DNA from: Epiperipatus broadwayi
Taxonomy: Eukaryota; Onychophora; Udeonychophora; Euonychophora; Peripatidae
Direction: 5' to 3'
Length of the DNA: 64,000 nucleotides
NCBI GenBank assembly: GCA_028023455.1
Contig: JAQFVV010006246.1
Location: forward strand, 3,027,501-3,091,500
How positions within the stretch are numbered: position 1 is the first letter of the stretch; each line of letters begins with the position of its first letter. The notes under the pieces are model-generated. The model searched no databases and was not told where the DNA came from. It was given only the letters and a program-made list of their open reading frames with translations. The position numbers were made by a program, and so were the translations under genes. Shown in pieces: positions 28,795 to 39,915 of this stretch.

Positions 28795-29102
28795 TGAACT
28801 TTAGATGTAATTAGAGGGGATATGAACACAAACTTCAAGTTTTCTTCAGCTATCCATTTCATCTTGTATAACTGATTTATATGCCCCCATACATATGATA
28901 AAGATAAATGATCTCCAATATGCACATTGTGCTGAAACAGCACTCATCAGTTGATCCAGATTATCATCTCCACTGACGGCACTGATTCAGCATAAAATAA
29001 CTATATTGAAGATAATTTCTCTTTTTCACATGTATTCATTCGATCATGTGTATCAGTTCTATCTAAAGTTCAGTATATACATTATACTTGTAGTCAAATA
29101 TT
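27893..29102. repeat. Tandem array of ~460-bp units (2.4 copies) plus an inverted fragment
   Basis: Units begin near 27893, 28353 and 28814 (gaacacaaacattcaagg-like, then cttcagctatcc, actcatcagttgg, ccctcatatata, gctgaatctgtaatatttga). At 28997-29102 a short inverted copy of the unit end follows (agttcagtatatac, tagtcaaatatta). A diverged inverse copy lies at 61440-61740, so this is a dispersed family. No protein is encoded. Confidence 0.8.
28697..28790. repeat. (TA)n microsatellite inside the second unit of the 460-bp array
   Basis: About 94 bp of uninterrupted TA. At the same place in the first unit there is only ataatggatata, so the expansion arose after the duplication. Confidence 0.95.
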
Positions 29103-31228
29103 AAAACTAAATGCTAAAGAGAAGGTTACTAAGTTATTAAATTAATGTTAAATATATATTTTTAAAAGATGAATTCAAATTTTAAAGACAATATATTTTT
29201 TTTCTTGTCTTTTGAAAAAGAGAAGTTGTTTGTTAATAAAAAAAATATTGTAATTAAATGGATTAAAAAGAAGGGGAAAACATGATTTATTAATGAAAGT
29301 TTGAAATTAAGAAAAATATATTTTTTGAAAAGTATTTTTCAAAAAGCAGTGAAGATAAAGTTATAAGTGACTTGGATAATTATGTGCTTGCCTAGATGAG
29401 TGAACACAAGAAATTAGAATAGATCTTGATATAGTTAAGGAAAGCAAAGCACTATAATGGATATTTAGTAATAGACTTATGCAGTAAAGTTAAATCCAGA
29501 AAACTATATTTTCCAATGTTGGAGAGTAAAACTTACAACATCATCAAATTATGAAATGTTCAAATAAACTATAATTGTTCACACTTTCTTAACCGGAGTG
29601 ATTAGTTACCCCATGGATGTGTTCATCTCTGTCCTATTATGTAGCATTCATAAAAGAAAAAAAGAGTTACCAAGTCCCAACCAAGTATGAATTAAAAACA
29701 AAAGGAATAATAATTAAATTAATGCCTATCATCATAAAAGATGTGTTTTTTTTTTGGCCCAGAGATTTCTGTGACAGTTGCTGGTGTATTCTAAAATTAC
29801 ATAAGTTGTAATAGTCAACCTGTAACTAGATGGTGATAAAAGAAAAAAAAAAGATATTAATGTTGACCAGCTTAAAATAATGCTTGAAGAAAGAACATAC
29901 TTTATTATTAGTGACCAAATAGAGGAAAAAAAAGAATGATTGTACAGAATGAAAAAACCTAGTATTAATAAACAACAAAAATATTGATTGGGAAGCCTGA
30001 AGTTGCACTTACATTAATTATGGAAATTGTAAGACTCTTTTAATACATAACACATGGGATAAAATCGTAAAGTCTTAAATTATAAGTCAATATTTATTTA
30101 ATTATGACCATTATTATTAACTTAAATTGTTATATTTTAATTTTATTTTATGCTGTGAAAGAATTTATATATATATTTCTACTGATTAAAGTATAATATT
30201 GTATAGATTTTTTTATGTAAATTATTTGTATTATTTTTAAATGCTCATAGTAAAATATTCATCAGACATGAAAAGGGGAAGATTATATGTCTAATTTAAT
30301 TTAAACTGTTGAGAGGTGAAATATAATGGAAATATTATAAACTATAATACTGAATACTGCTCAGTAGTTTTACATTTTATATAGAAATTTATAATATCAA
30401 ATACATAAGATGGAGAGTATTGTCATATTTTTATTACTTCCTGAAATAAACCATTATTAAGTTTTAAATCTAGCCTTTGATTTTAATTTCCATTTGTGCA
30501 GTGCATTGATTGAATAAGTAGTATAAGTTAGTTACATTGAGCAATATTTTGAATCCACAAGTTAATTTTAATGCTGAATGGGATCGCTAATTAACCAAAA
30601 GTATAAAGATTTGTACCTGGATTATTTGATATTCCTCAATGAACTAATAAGATGGAGCCTGAAGAGGTCTTACTCATCCAAAACAAATGAAAATGCCTAG
30701 TGAGCTCAGATATTTTAAACAGCAATAAATAACATATACCTTGTGATATATGTGTTTGGCAGGTGTATATAAATGGTGATGAGCCCGAAATATTACTGAC
30801 CTAAGGCAGATATATCAGCAATAGAATTATTAACTGATAAAGCCCTCAGTATATTCATCATCAATCTTTTGATTGGGGTTCATTCATAAATATTATTACA
30901 ATACATATGATAGAATACATGCACAGCTTTTATTAATTTCTTTCTTTTTATTTTTAATAAAACATATCATGGTAGTATCATTTTCATATTTTTTATACAT
31001 AATAGTAATAGAGATTTTGTCATATTTATATTACTTAAATCTTGTTATAATTATTATTTCTTTATTTTTTTCATATAAACATTTAATATATTTGCTTATT
31101 TACATATTATACATTTTATTTTGTAAACACTATTTAAAACTTTATTTTTATTTTTAATTAAATATTTATTATTCATTATATTTATCATGTTAATTTTTAT
31201 TTTTTTTTGTTATTTATCTTATACCTAT
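29103..31228. other. Intron sequence, nothing recognised
   Basis: Small open frames at 29617-29811, 29826-30008 and 30873-31157 are T-rich hydrophobic strings without family motifs. Confidence 0.4.
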
Positions 31229-31500
31229 ATATATTGTAACAGAAATAAATAATAATAAAATGTATTAATTAAAATACGTTTATAATCTGCGCCATTTGTA
31301 ACAATAAGAAAATATTTGTAACAGAATATAAATAATGTAACAGTATTCAAATATAATGTAATGATGAAAAAGGCTGTTATTTTGTAACAGATTATAAAAT
31401 ATATATAGATGAGTGATAAAATGATAGTTGCTATAATTTAAAAAACTAAACACTAAATAGGATATATGATATGCTCCAGCGGTTCATCATTTGTAACCGA
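31229..31500. repeat. Region with repeated tgtaac words
   Basis: ttgtaac or tgtaacag occurs about six times between 31234 and 31499 at irregular spacing. It is low-level degenerate repetition of unknown origin. A similar word recurs at 21840-22060. Confidence 0.4.
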
Positions 31501-33965
31501 GTAAAATTAAATGTGAAATGAATTTACTATGTTAGCTAACATACAATTTAGAATTAAATAAGGATGACGCTAACATATAAATAAGAACATATACATATCA
31601 TGCTCTATTTTGGTGTCTATTTGTAATTAATTAAATATAACATTATAGCCCATTTGCAACTATCCTAAACATTAATTCTGACACGCTAATAATGAAATAA
31701 ATAAATTATCTCATTTCTCAACACATAAAATAACAAAATGAAAATTAACGGTCATCATTAAAGATTTAAAATATTTCGATATTGGGGAAGTCATTTGACC
31801 AATAAAATATACTAGCCATTGTCATCAGATAAACTAATATTAGATATAGCAACTGGATCCCTGGAGTGCATTACGCTTATCTCCAATAATAGGTTCTTTT
31901 AACCAAGAATCCTTCTCATTCCTCTTTCCATGTATATATGACCATTCATGGTCACACGCACACACTGGTGCTATTTATGACAACTTATAAAAAATATCAT
32001 ATAAAGTTAATATCATTAAGTTGGAAAGGGATTAAATCACTCTTTATTCAGTTTAGCTAAGTACATGTGTTATCCCACGAGTAGATTGTTCTAAATCTAG
32101 ATAAATATTATCTGTGCATAGTGTACTAAGTTCAAACTCATTCAGTACATTTTTACTACACATGATTTAGATGACTAATGAACAAAAAAATGACATTCTT
32201 ATATTTTATCCATGTCAATAAAAGCATAAGATCCCAATATCACAAAATTTATATATCCAAGACTCTTATAGACATTACTTGCTCAGTTTATGTATACTGA
32301 TGAACAGATGCAAAAATACTCTCCTTAATGGCTTCCAAACACACCTAGTGAAGACCATTACTGATATGGATGGCCATTTAACTAGTTACTTAACTTAATT
32401 ATTTATCATAATATAAAGATAATGATGATGATAATACCAGCCATAGCTTTATAATGAACTCACAACAATAAATTTATCTTTATAAGCATATAGGCACTTT
32501 TTTTTAAATCATCCTATGTTAAACTGGGATTTAATAATACAAGTGATGATAAATGATCATCACGAATATCCCCACATGATATTCAACCTTCTATAAACCC
32601 CCTTTTTACCAAAATATTAATTATGTTAAAGATTGGATTCAATGATTATTATTTATCAAATCAGTGATGATGGTGATCATAACTCATGTACAGTACTATG
32701 TTTAAATGGTGTTTTAATCAATAATATGATATCCATCCTTGATGAGGATGATCAAAACTCATGGGCACAACATAGTTTTCTATTATTAACCTATAATTAT
32801 TAAAAAAAAAAAAAACTTGGTTAGATGTCAAGCATAATCCCCAAATACTTAAATGTAAATCAATATTCTAGCTTGCTTAACATTTTACGAGTGGTGCTTA
32901 ATATTTGCAAGTGCTTCTTAATATCTGCGAATATTTGTGAGTGCTGATGATGATTTAAATCGATAGAATCAAGACAAAAAAATATAACAATATTTTTAAT
33001 AATAACTCGGAAACCAATTAAGATATATAATTATATTTATTAATACTATTCCTCTTTTTTTCTCTTTAAATCAAAATTACTAATTATACAATTGACTCTA
33101 TTATTATATTAATTAAATATAGAATCAATACAAAATTTTATATACGCATAACCAAATAAACTTAATATACAAGTTTGTCATTTTAGATAGTTTAAAATAA
33201 GTTGGCTTAAAATGACATTAAAAAAAAAAAAATTCTATAAATGCTCATTCAAAATTTTCACTACTTATATGTCATAAAAGCAAATTACATTTAGGTAAGG
33301 TGTGTGCTTTTTTTTTCTCACTTTCATTCATATGTTAAGCCCTGCTCTTCAATTTCCTGTATTTAAACTAATTATGCATAACCTATTCTCCTGACGTGTT
33401 TGTATAAGCAGTTATACATGCACACAATCTGTGATATGTCAACATATATATATATATTTAAAATGTATACCCCTATATGATGGATTCATACATAAATCAT
33501 ATATAAAAATATTATTGCAACCCTGAGTAACAAAATAAATGATATCCAGTTTAATATGCAAAAAATAAATAAATAATAAAAAAAGAAACATTATGAAGCA
33601 TATTTAGATAGGTTGCTTATTATCACAATCAACAAAGAACAATTAAAAAAAAACATTTTAGTATTACAATATATAATAATAAAAAAAATCAAAATAATGA
33701 AAAAAACAAAAACCGTTTAATGAATTTAAACTGTGTGTGTATTATCATGTATTATGAAGAATAACATAATCAATGAACAAACTCTTAATGTTTTCTGTAT
33801 CAAAAGAAAAAAAAATGCTTTGACTTTATAAATTAAAGTTTACTTTTAATAAGCAAGAATAAAAGATTTGTTAATGAAAGTTCAAAGTTACCCGATTATT
33901 TTCACTTCTTATGAATGTCTCAGGTTTGAATTTTCAGACTGCTTGCCTATTTCTAGCTTCAACAG
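31501..33965. other. Intron sequence with weak internal repetition
   Basis: Two similar blocks, gatggtgatcataactcatg (about 32669) and gaggatgatcaaaactcatg (about 32744), suggest an old duplication. Nothing else was recognised. Confidence 0.35.
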
Positions 33966-34060
33966 GTTGATTTGCTTATTTCTACCATTTAAAAAGAAAA
34001 GTTCTTGTTGGTACTTTTAAGATAAATATGAATTGGTTGACTTGCTTGTTTCTACCATTA
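33966..34060. repeat. Direct duplication of ~68 bp
   Basis: ggttgatttgcttatttcta and ggttgacttgcttgtttcta occur 68 bp apart, each followed by ccatt and an A-run. Confidence 0.75.
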
Positions 34061-34756
34061 AAAAAAAATCATTGTAGACACTTTAAATAAATGTGAGGAA
34101 AACTCTAAAAAAACTGATTTATAGCTTAATCAAACTTGGCTATATATATGACTTTCATACATCTTTTTCTGTTTCTTTCTTCTCCTTTTTTCAAAGATGA
34201 TGATCAGATGACATCTGTGGCTGGTTTTAAATTTGGCTATTCTTTGGTTATAAAAGACTTTTGTATAAGTCCATGGATAGACCAGTGATTTAACCCATTA
34301 TGTTGAATTTCAAGGAGCAGAAACAGTGGGTTTTAACACAGCATCCTGATTATCTCCTTCATAAAACAAATATTTATTAATACCATTTTTATAGAATTTT
34401 CAATAACTTCCTCCAAGAAATTTAATTTTGTTCCATTTCTTTATGTCAATCCTGTTGTGAATTACTTACATATATAGATGCACATCTTTTATGCTGATAT
34501 CTTTAAAACAAGACTCATTTTTCTTCTTTAAATTTTTTAAAGAGAGAAATAAAAAAATCAAACAACTCCTTCTGAGTTTAAAAAAATTCTTTAACTTTAG
34601 CTGCTCATTTCTTTTAGTTTAAAAGAATTGCATATTCATAATATTATTAACTGATTGCCATTCTTAAAAATGGTTAAGTGATTGCCTTCAAAACTGCATT
34701 TTTGTCCAGTGATTCTCCTTCTTAAAATTATTAAAACTGAATGCTTTTTAAAAACT
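34061..34756. other. Intron sequence, nothing recognised
   Basis: A+T-rich DNA without motifs. Confidence 0.35.
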
Positions 34757-34915
34757 GCATCTTAATGACTACATCTCTCTTTCCCTTCTCAACAGTAAAA
34801 AAAAACTGACCTTAGTAATATTAATGACTACATCGTTTTTTTTTCTATTAACCATAATAAAAAAAAACTGACCTTAGTAATATTAACGACTGACTTTTTT
34901 TTAAAAAAAAAATAC
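34757..34915. repeat. Imperfect tandem repeat of ~65 bp
   Basis: The words actgaccttagtaatattaa and gactacatc with adjoining A- and T-runs recur two to three times. Confidence 0.7.
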
Positions 34916-35777
34916 ATATTGCCAGGTCACTCACTTCAAAACAAAAACTGAACTGACCTTTTAAAATATTATTTCACTCATTTTTATATTTCGAATTTCT
35001 GATCAAAGAAACTAAAAATCTATCCAAAATAATTGTGATTTGAGATAGCAATAAATCTCACCTAGACGATTTTAAGTCATTAACAAAAAAAAAGATCAAA
35101 GCACCTCTTTTTCTGAGATAATTAAGATAATCTAAGATAATACAAACAATAAAGCTTGCAATTTATAGTCGTTAGAAATATGTGTAAAAGTGTTTTGTGT
35201 TTACACAGCCATTCTCATTCTTTCACACTCTTTTGCATGTGTGACTATTTTATCTACTAATTGTTTTCACATCTTTCTTAACAGTTCTTTTCTCTTTTAT
35301 TTTACAGAAATAAAACTAAACAACTGAATATATTAATTATTTAATAAGAAAAATAATATATCAAAACATCATCTCTTATAACATTCTTTCCATTCACTAC
35401 TGCTTATTATTAATTGTCTATAAACTATATAATAATATTCGCACCCATAAATCTATATATAATTTTTTTTTAATTATAGAATATATGTGTGGGAAATGAG
35501 AACATATATATACAATATATATATATAATTTTGTAATTTTTTAGATTTTTTTTAACATTTTAATATTGTTTCTATTGTTTTTTTATTATGTAATTGCTAT
35601 TTTTAAATTCTTTTTTATATTTTTTAAAGGTTTTTATTTAATAATTAATTGCATATACATTATTATGATTAACTATTTAGTTTATATTATCATATTTGTA
35701 TTTGAATATCAATTAGTGATAGTATTTTCATTGAAGTTCTTTCTATATAAGAATGTATGCACTTGTCTAATATAAAA
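34916..35777. other. Intron sequence, nothing recognised
   Basis: Low-complexity A+T-rich DNA; the open frame at 35566-35775 is a T-rich artefact. Confidence 0.4.
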
Positions 35778-35990
35778 TTCAATACAGAGAGCATACCAAT
35801 ACCTCAAACAAGCTCTTAATTGATAAGTGTGGTATGAGAAAATATTTAAAATCTCTACCCATCTCCAGACCAATTGGTTTCGAGCTTATGGCTCACACTC
35901 TCTGTATTACATTTTTGTAAATAGAAGCTTATAAAAGTAATGTCATGTTATATATGACTTGCTTTTTTGATTATACTAATATAAAATTAT
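35778..35990 (-). repeat. Repeat with inverted ends and a hammerhead-like remnant
   Basis: aatacagagag (35779-35789) is inverted as ctctctgtatt (35899-35909). On the minus strand the middle reads gagccataagctc, gaaac, caattg, gtc, tggagat. That is a perfect 4-bp stem II with a 5-base loop, the GAAA box, a palindromic stem III (accaattggt) and a GTC site, as in a hammerhead, but the CTGATGA box is absent. The A+T tail on the + strand (acatttttgtaaatag, cttgcttttttgatt) resembles the tail of the 370-bp family at 53695. Confidence 0.5.
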
Positions 35991-36993
35991 AACTGATGTT
36001 TGTATTTTGCTAATACTATTATTAATTTCTATTTTAATTAAATGGTTTAAAAACTACTTTTATAAATTATTTTCTTTTTATTTTCTTTTTATTTTTTATC
36101 AATTTTGTTCATATCATTTATACATTTTTTTTTATTTGTCACTCCTTTATATTGAAACGTTTATCTGTATTATAACATTTCTATATGATGGAAAGAGAGA
36201 ATGTATTATTAATACAAATAGAAATCCTGTGGCATTTGGAATGAAAATAAATATTTAATAAGAATATGTACTAACTTCAGCACTATTTTCCATTTTTATT
36301 ACAAAGGTCATTAGTTCCAGTGAGAATTGTTATTGATAGTAGATGTTATTATTGAAGCAATGGATCTGAAGTCCAATCCATGCTTCACATCTTCCTATAA
36401 ACTTGATTAATATTGTAAACCTAAATTAAGTTTATAGGCCAATATCAGCAGGGTTTTGCATTACAGCTAAAATTAATTACGTTTATTAAATTTGTATTTG
36501 CTTGTAAATATGTTCTTTTAAATAAATTCCATTGTAACATTAAATTACTGTTAAAAATATTACTTGTGAAAACCGTTTAGTCAAACATATATATACGTCA
36601 AGCATATATATATGAGTTAATGCAAAATTCTGCTAAAATAAAACGCTTATTGTATTAAAAGAAATAAGAATGTATTTTACTTTTAAATCTTGTTCAAATA
36701 TTTAGTATGATTTGATTTTGAGATAAGCCCACCAACATTTTCTAAAAGAATGTATATTTTTAATTAGTTAAGCCCATTCAAGTCAAATTAAAGATGGCCT
36801 TCTCTTTCTTTTTTTTAATTAATAAAATCCCAAAGTTTAAAGAAAGAAATTTAGAGTAAAAAAGTAAAAGTTATTTTTAGAAGGTATTACTTTGAAACAA
36901 AGGAGCATGGGGAGGCTTATCAAGATCTCAGATCATACAAACAATAGAAGGTAGCTGACAGAGAGGGTATCAATAAAAGGGAGAACAATAGAT
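35991..36993. other. Intron sequence, nothing recognised
   Basis: A+T-rich DNA; the open frame at 36007-36258 has no domain. Confidence 0.4.
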
Positions 36994-37215
36994 CAGGGAT
37001 TCAGATTTTTTTTTTGGAAAAGATCAGTCAATCAGAGTTTCCTTTTGGAACAAGTCAATCAGAGTTTCCTTTTGGAACAAGGCATTCAGATTTTCCTTTT
37101 TGGAAAAGAGCAGTCATTCAGATTTTCCTTTTTGGAAAAGAGCAGTCATTCAGATTTTCCTTTTGGAAAAGATCAGTCATTCAGATTTTTCTTTTGGAAA
37201 AGATTATTCATTCAG
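36994..37215. repeat. Minisatellite, ~32-bp unit, about 7 copies
   Basis: Units of the form cattcagattttcc then ttttggaaaagagcagt repeat head to tail, first as an atcagagtttcc variant. They are open in two frames on the + strand, giving repetitive W-K-R / F-P-F peptides, but this is a by-product of a unit length near a multiple of three. Confidence 0.9.
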
Positions 37216-38319
37216 AGTATTCTTGCGGGCTGTCAGATTGCTCCGTGGAGAACTTTAGAAATTTTGCTGTTGCCTGTTGTGATTTTATTATATGAATTCG
37301 ATGGAGTCTACCATGCTTGGCTAGGCAAATGAATAACTTTGTCTACCGCCGAGGGTTCCTCGATACCAGAAAAATGCCGTAGTATTTACTCAATCATCAT
37401 CTGAACTCTGTGCCGTGTCTGGAGGACTTTTTGTGAAACCATGCTACCGATTTCCACTTTCCTTGTCCGGACAAACACATCTCATCAGACGGATCAAGCT
37501 ACGCCCGTCGATGGAATATGACCAAGGAATAAGGACGGTAATCATATCTCTCCTCATGAACTATTTATTATGCTACCCTTTTTGTCCATACTTTTTATAA
37601 TTGCTTCCTTGAATATTTATGAAATGTGTGCTTAATGATATTTATAATGTAACTATTTTTATTAGACTAGTTAGATATATGTATATGTGATCATCTATCT
37701 AGATATTTAACCCCTTTTTCTTCGCTATTCTTCATTACTCCCATGTGTAAATATTTTAATTCTATTGCGGTTAAGTTTATTAGTTAATTGTTCATTAAAA
37801 ATCCCTTTCCAGTTTTATTCATACTTGTAAAATTTAGTACGAGTAAGTTTCCTTTTTTTTTTGTTTGCCAACTTGATCTCCTCGATAACGCTTCTTTTGT
37901 CCGCCATTAGTTTCTTACGTATGTCAGAGTTAGCGATATACATCTTAAATGATTTTAAACTCTGTTTTAGTGCAAAGCAATTAGAAACTGCTTTGCGAAA
38001 GATTTTTATTATTGCACTTTATCGAGCAGATTCGAGTTGACAATGTTTAATAAAACGGGGAAGGAAAGATTTAGACCGCAAGCATATTAATCGGGTTTTC
38101 ATTGTCTCATTAGTTATTCATAAATTTTGGGGAATAGCGAAGGCCATTAAATTATTAATAATATTTCAAATGTCATTTATTAAAGATATTTATTTAACTA
38201 AAAAGCTTGAGTTTGCTAGTTATATTTCAATGCTTTGTTTTACTTTTAAATGATCCAGGCATGCAGAACACATATTTCTAAGTATTTTTGCACATTTAAC
38301 TATTTTAGCTCCGTAGGTG
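37216..38319. other. GC-richer island next to the minisatellite; possible retroelement remnant
   Basis: 37216-37560 contains cg-containing words (taccgccgagg, tacgcccgtcgatgg, ttgtccggacaa), unlike the surrounding intron. The minisatellite just upstream and a caataaaagg motif at about 36971 would suit an LTR or retroelement leader, but no pol motif or LTR ends were found. A hairpin gcaaagca ... tgctttgc lies at 37974-37998. Function unknown. Confidence 0.35.
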
Positions 38320-38731
38320 GTTCTGTCCATGTCTCCCGCTGATGCTAAGCTCGTGGCTCGAGAAGAAAATATCTATGCGTGTCTCAGATAGTGTTGTTCA
38401 GTTCATGATAGCTTCGAGACTAGACGAATAGGGCAGAGGTCATAGTATTCTTGGTTTAATATCTCGCATATGGGTGGCCTCGAGGTACTTTTGCCTAGTA
38501 TTCGAACTGGGTTAAATCAACATACATCATCTGACTGTCACATTATTTACACATGATTTAATGTATCAGATATCAAGATGCAATACAAATTTGTTGGTGA
38601 AATTTTTACATTGTATTTATATTAAAAATCAAAACAATAATTTCATTTTTTGGTTTCTATGTTCAGGGTTTTGATTACAACATATAAAGACTTTAGTTTA
38701 ATAATTAATGCTAAAAAAATTAGTCTTTTAG
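38320..38731. other. Unclassified segment with moderate GC
   Basis: 38320-38520 is less A+T-rich (gtctcccgctgatgctaagc, cctcgaggtactttt). A hairpin-forming gagccacgagctt (minus strand, about 38340-38365) resembles the stem II of the remnant at 35778. No gene was recognised. Confidence 0.3.
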
Positions 38732-38831
38732 CAGAGCTAAAACTCTCCACACAGTAACAACACTCAATGCAAACCAGAGTAATCAATGGATGCAGCAAGG
38801 TTTGTGCATAAAATCACTATCTAGTGCCTAC

Positions 38832-38898
38832 TCATCCAATATCTCCAGACTAGTTTCTAGCTTGTGACTTTCATCAGCAAGAAGTCTTGTATCTGAAA
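38832..38898 (-). ncRNA. Hammerhead ribozyme with intact core boxes (432-bp family, minus strand)
   Basis: On the minus strand all three core elements are present: ctgatga (38877-38871), gaaac (38857-38853) and gtc (38850-38848). Stem II is agt-cacaa-gct, flanked by an A/A mismatch. Stem III is the palindrome actagt. Stem I is weakened (mainly G-T pairs next to the core). Core intact but helix I degraded; activity uncertain. Confidence 0.62.
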
Positions 38899-39317
38899 AC
38901 ACTTTACCTAGATCTCAGGATTTAACATAACCCTCCAGAAAACACCTTTTACTTTTTTAGTGCAAAATGAAAACACAATGTTTTCAAGCTAAGCTCATTA
39001 GGGTGTCAATAAATGTCACATGACCACCGCTTATTATTATTGTTGTTCTCATTGTATAATTATATAGATCTGAACTCAGTTTAGCATCCATACTTTTTGG
39101 TGTCTTTGATTCTTAAATAGCCACAGTCACCATCCTATTGGGCAGGATTGATATTAAGTCATCAAACATCACATGATCACCATATGTTACACAAGCTGTT
39201 TTCACAGAGGCAAAACTTTCTATACATTAGCACCACTCAGTGCAAGTCAGAGTAATAAATGGATGCAGGAAGGTTTGTGCATAAAAGCCTTATCTAAGAT
39301 CTAGATGCAGTCCTCTC

Positions 39318-39382
39318 AAATCCAAGAATCCTCATTGATGAAGGCCACAAGCTAAAAACTAGTCTGGCATTATTGGATGAAT
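39318..39382 (+). ncRNA. Hammerhead ribozyme, mutated (432-bp family)
   Basis: ttgatga (39335-39341), aaaac (39355-39359) and gtc (39362-39364) occupy the core positions, so C3 and G12 are both changed. Stem II ggc-cacaa-gct and stem III actagt are kept. Probably inactive. Confidence 0.55.
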
Positions 39383-39751
39383 AGGCACTAGATAGGAATT
39401 TTATGCATAAACCTTCCTGCATCCAGTGATTACTCTGGATTGCATCAAGTGCTGTATAGAGAGTTTTGCCTCTGTGAAAACAACTTGTGTAAGCATAAAT
39501 AATGGTGATCATGTGATATTTGATGGTTTAATATTAATCCTGCCCAATAGGATTATGGTGCCTGTGGTTATAAACCAAAGATACCAAAAAGTATAAATGC
39601 TGAACTGAGTGCAGAACTATACAAGCTAATGAGCTTAGTTTGAAAAAAAAAAAAGTGTTTTCATTTTGAACTCAAAGTATAAGCTAAAACAGTAAAAGAT
39701 GGCTGCTGGAGGGTTGCATTAGATCCTAAGATCTAGGTGCAGTGCTCTAAA

Positions 39752-39809
39752 ATCCAAGACTCCTCACTGATGAAAGTCACAGGCTAAAAACTAGTCTGGG
39801 ATATTGGAT
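39752..39809 (+). ncRNA. Hammerhead ribozyme with full stem I but G12 changed (432-bp family)
   Basis: ctgatga at 39767-39773, aaaac at 39787-39791 (G12 to A), gtc at 39794-39796. Stem I has an inner ctca/tggg helix, an internal loop, and an outer helix atcca (39752-39756) with tggat (39805-39809): the type-I plan with the internal loop used for the loop-loop contact. Stem II is agt-cacag-gct. Confidence 0.62.
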
Positions 39810-39915
39810 AAGTAGGCACTAGATAGGGATTTTATGCACAGATCTTCCTGCATTTATTGATTATTCTGGCTTGCACTGAATGGCACTACTGCATGGAGAG
39901 TTTTGCTTCTCTGTA

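Larger units (their letters stand above)
38732..39915. mobile_element. Cluster of the 432-bp hammerhead family: one inverted copy followed by a direct dimer
   Basis: 38732-39185 is a monomer in minus orientation; 39190-39480 is a partial unit and 39481-39915 a full unit, both with + strand ribozymes. The ribozyme boxes of the two + units lie 432 bp apart (39335 and 39767), the monomer length. Units share gcaagccagagtaatcaatg, atcctgcccaataggatt, gctaatgagcttag and tcctaagatctaggtgcagt. The layout (inverted partial, then head-to-tail dimer with a self-cleaving motif in each unit) matches Penelope pseudo-LTRs or retrozymes. Divergence among units is moderate, so this is an older insertion. Confidence 0.75.

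Noticed and set aside
28626-28943. 105-residue minus-strand frame with an Ile-Tyr run
   Set aside because: Produced by the TA microsatellite inside the 460-bp repeat.
28000-28950. CTGATGA followed by a perfect hairpin on the minus strand of the 460-bp units as a hammerhead
   Set aside because: No copy has GAAA after the hairpin and no stem III or cleavage triplet can be placed; kept only as a weak hint in the findings.
37014-37332. Two overlapping frames with repetitive W-K-R / F-P-F peptides
   Set aside because: They arise from the 32-bp minisatellite and have no splice or start context.
37410-37510. Minus-strand CTGATGA with nearby gtccggac and gaaag near 37490
   Set aside because: The spacing does not give a stem II bounded by the two boxes and no stem III follows.
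38320-38380. ctgatgctaagctcgtggctcgag as a plus-strand hammerhead
   Set aside because: The last base of the first box is changed, no proper GAAA box is in place, and stem I does not form.
38480-38520. gttcgaatac on the minus strand as a tRNA or SINE B-box
   Set aside because: The flanking bases do not form a T-arm and no A-box or tRNA fold is present.
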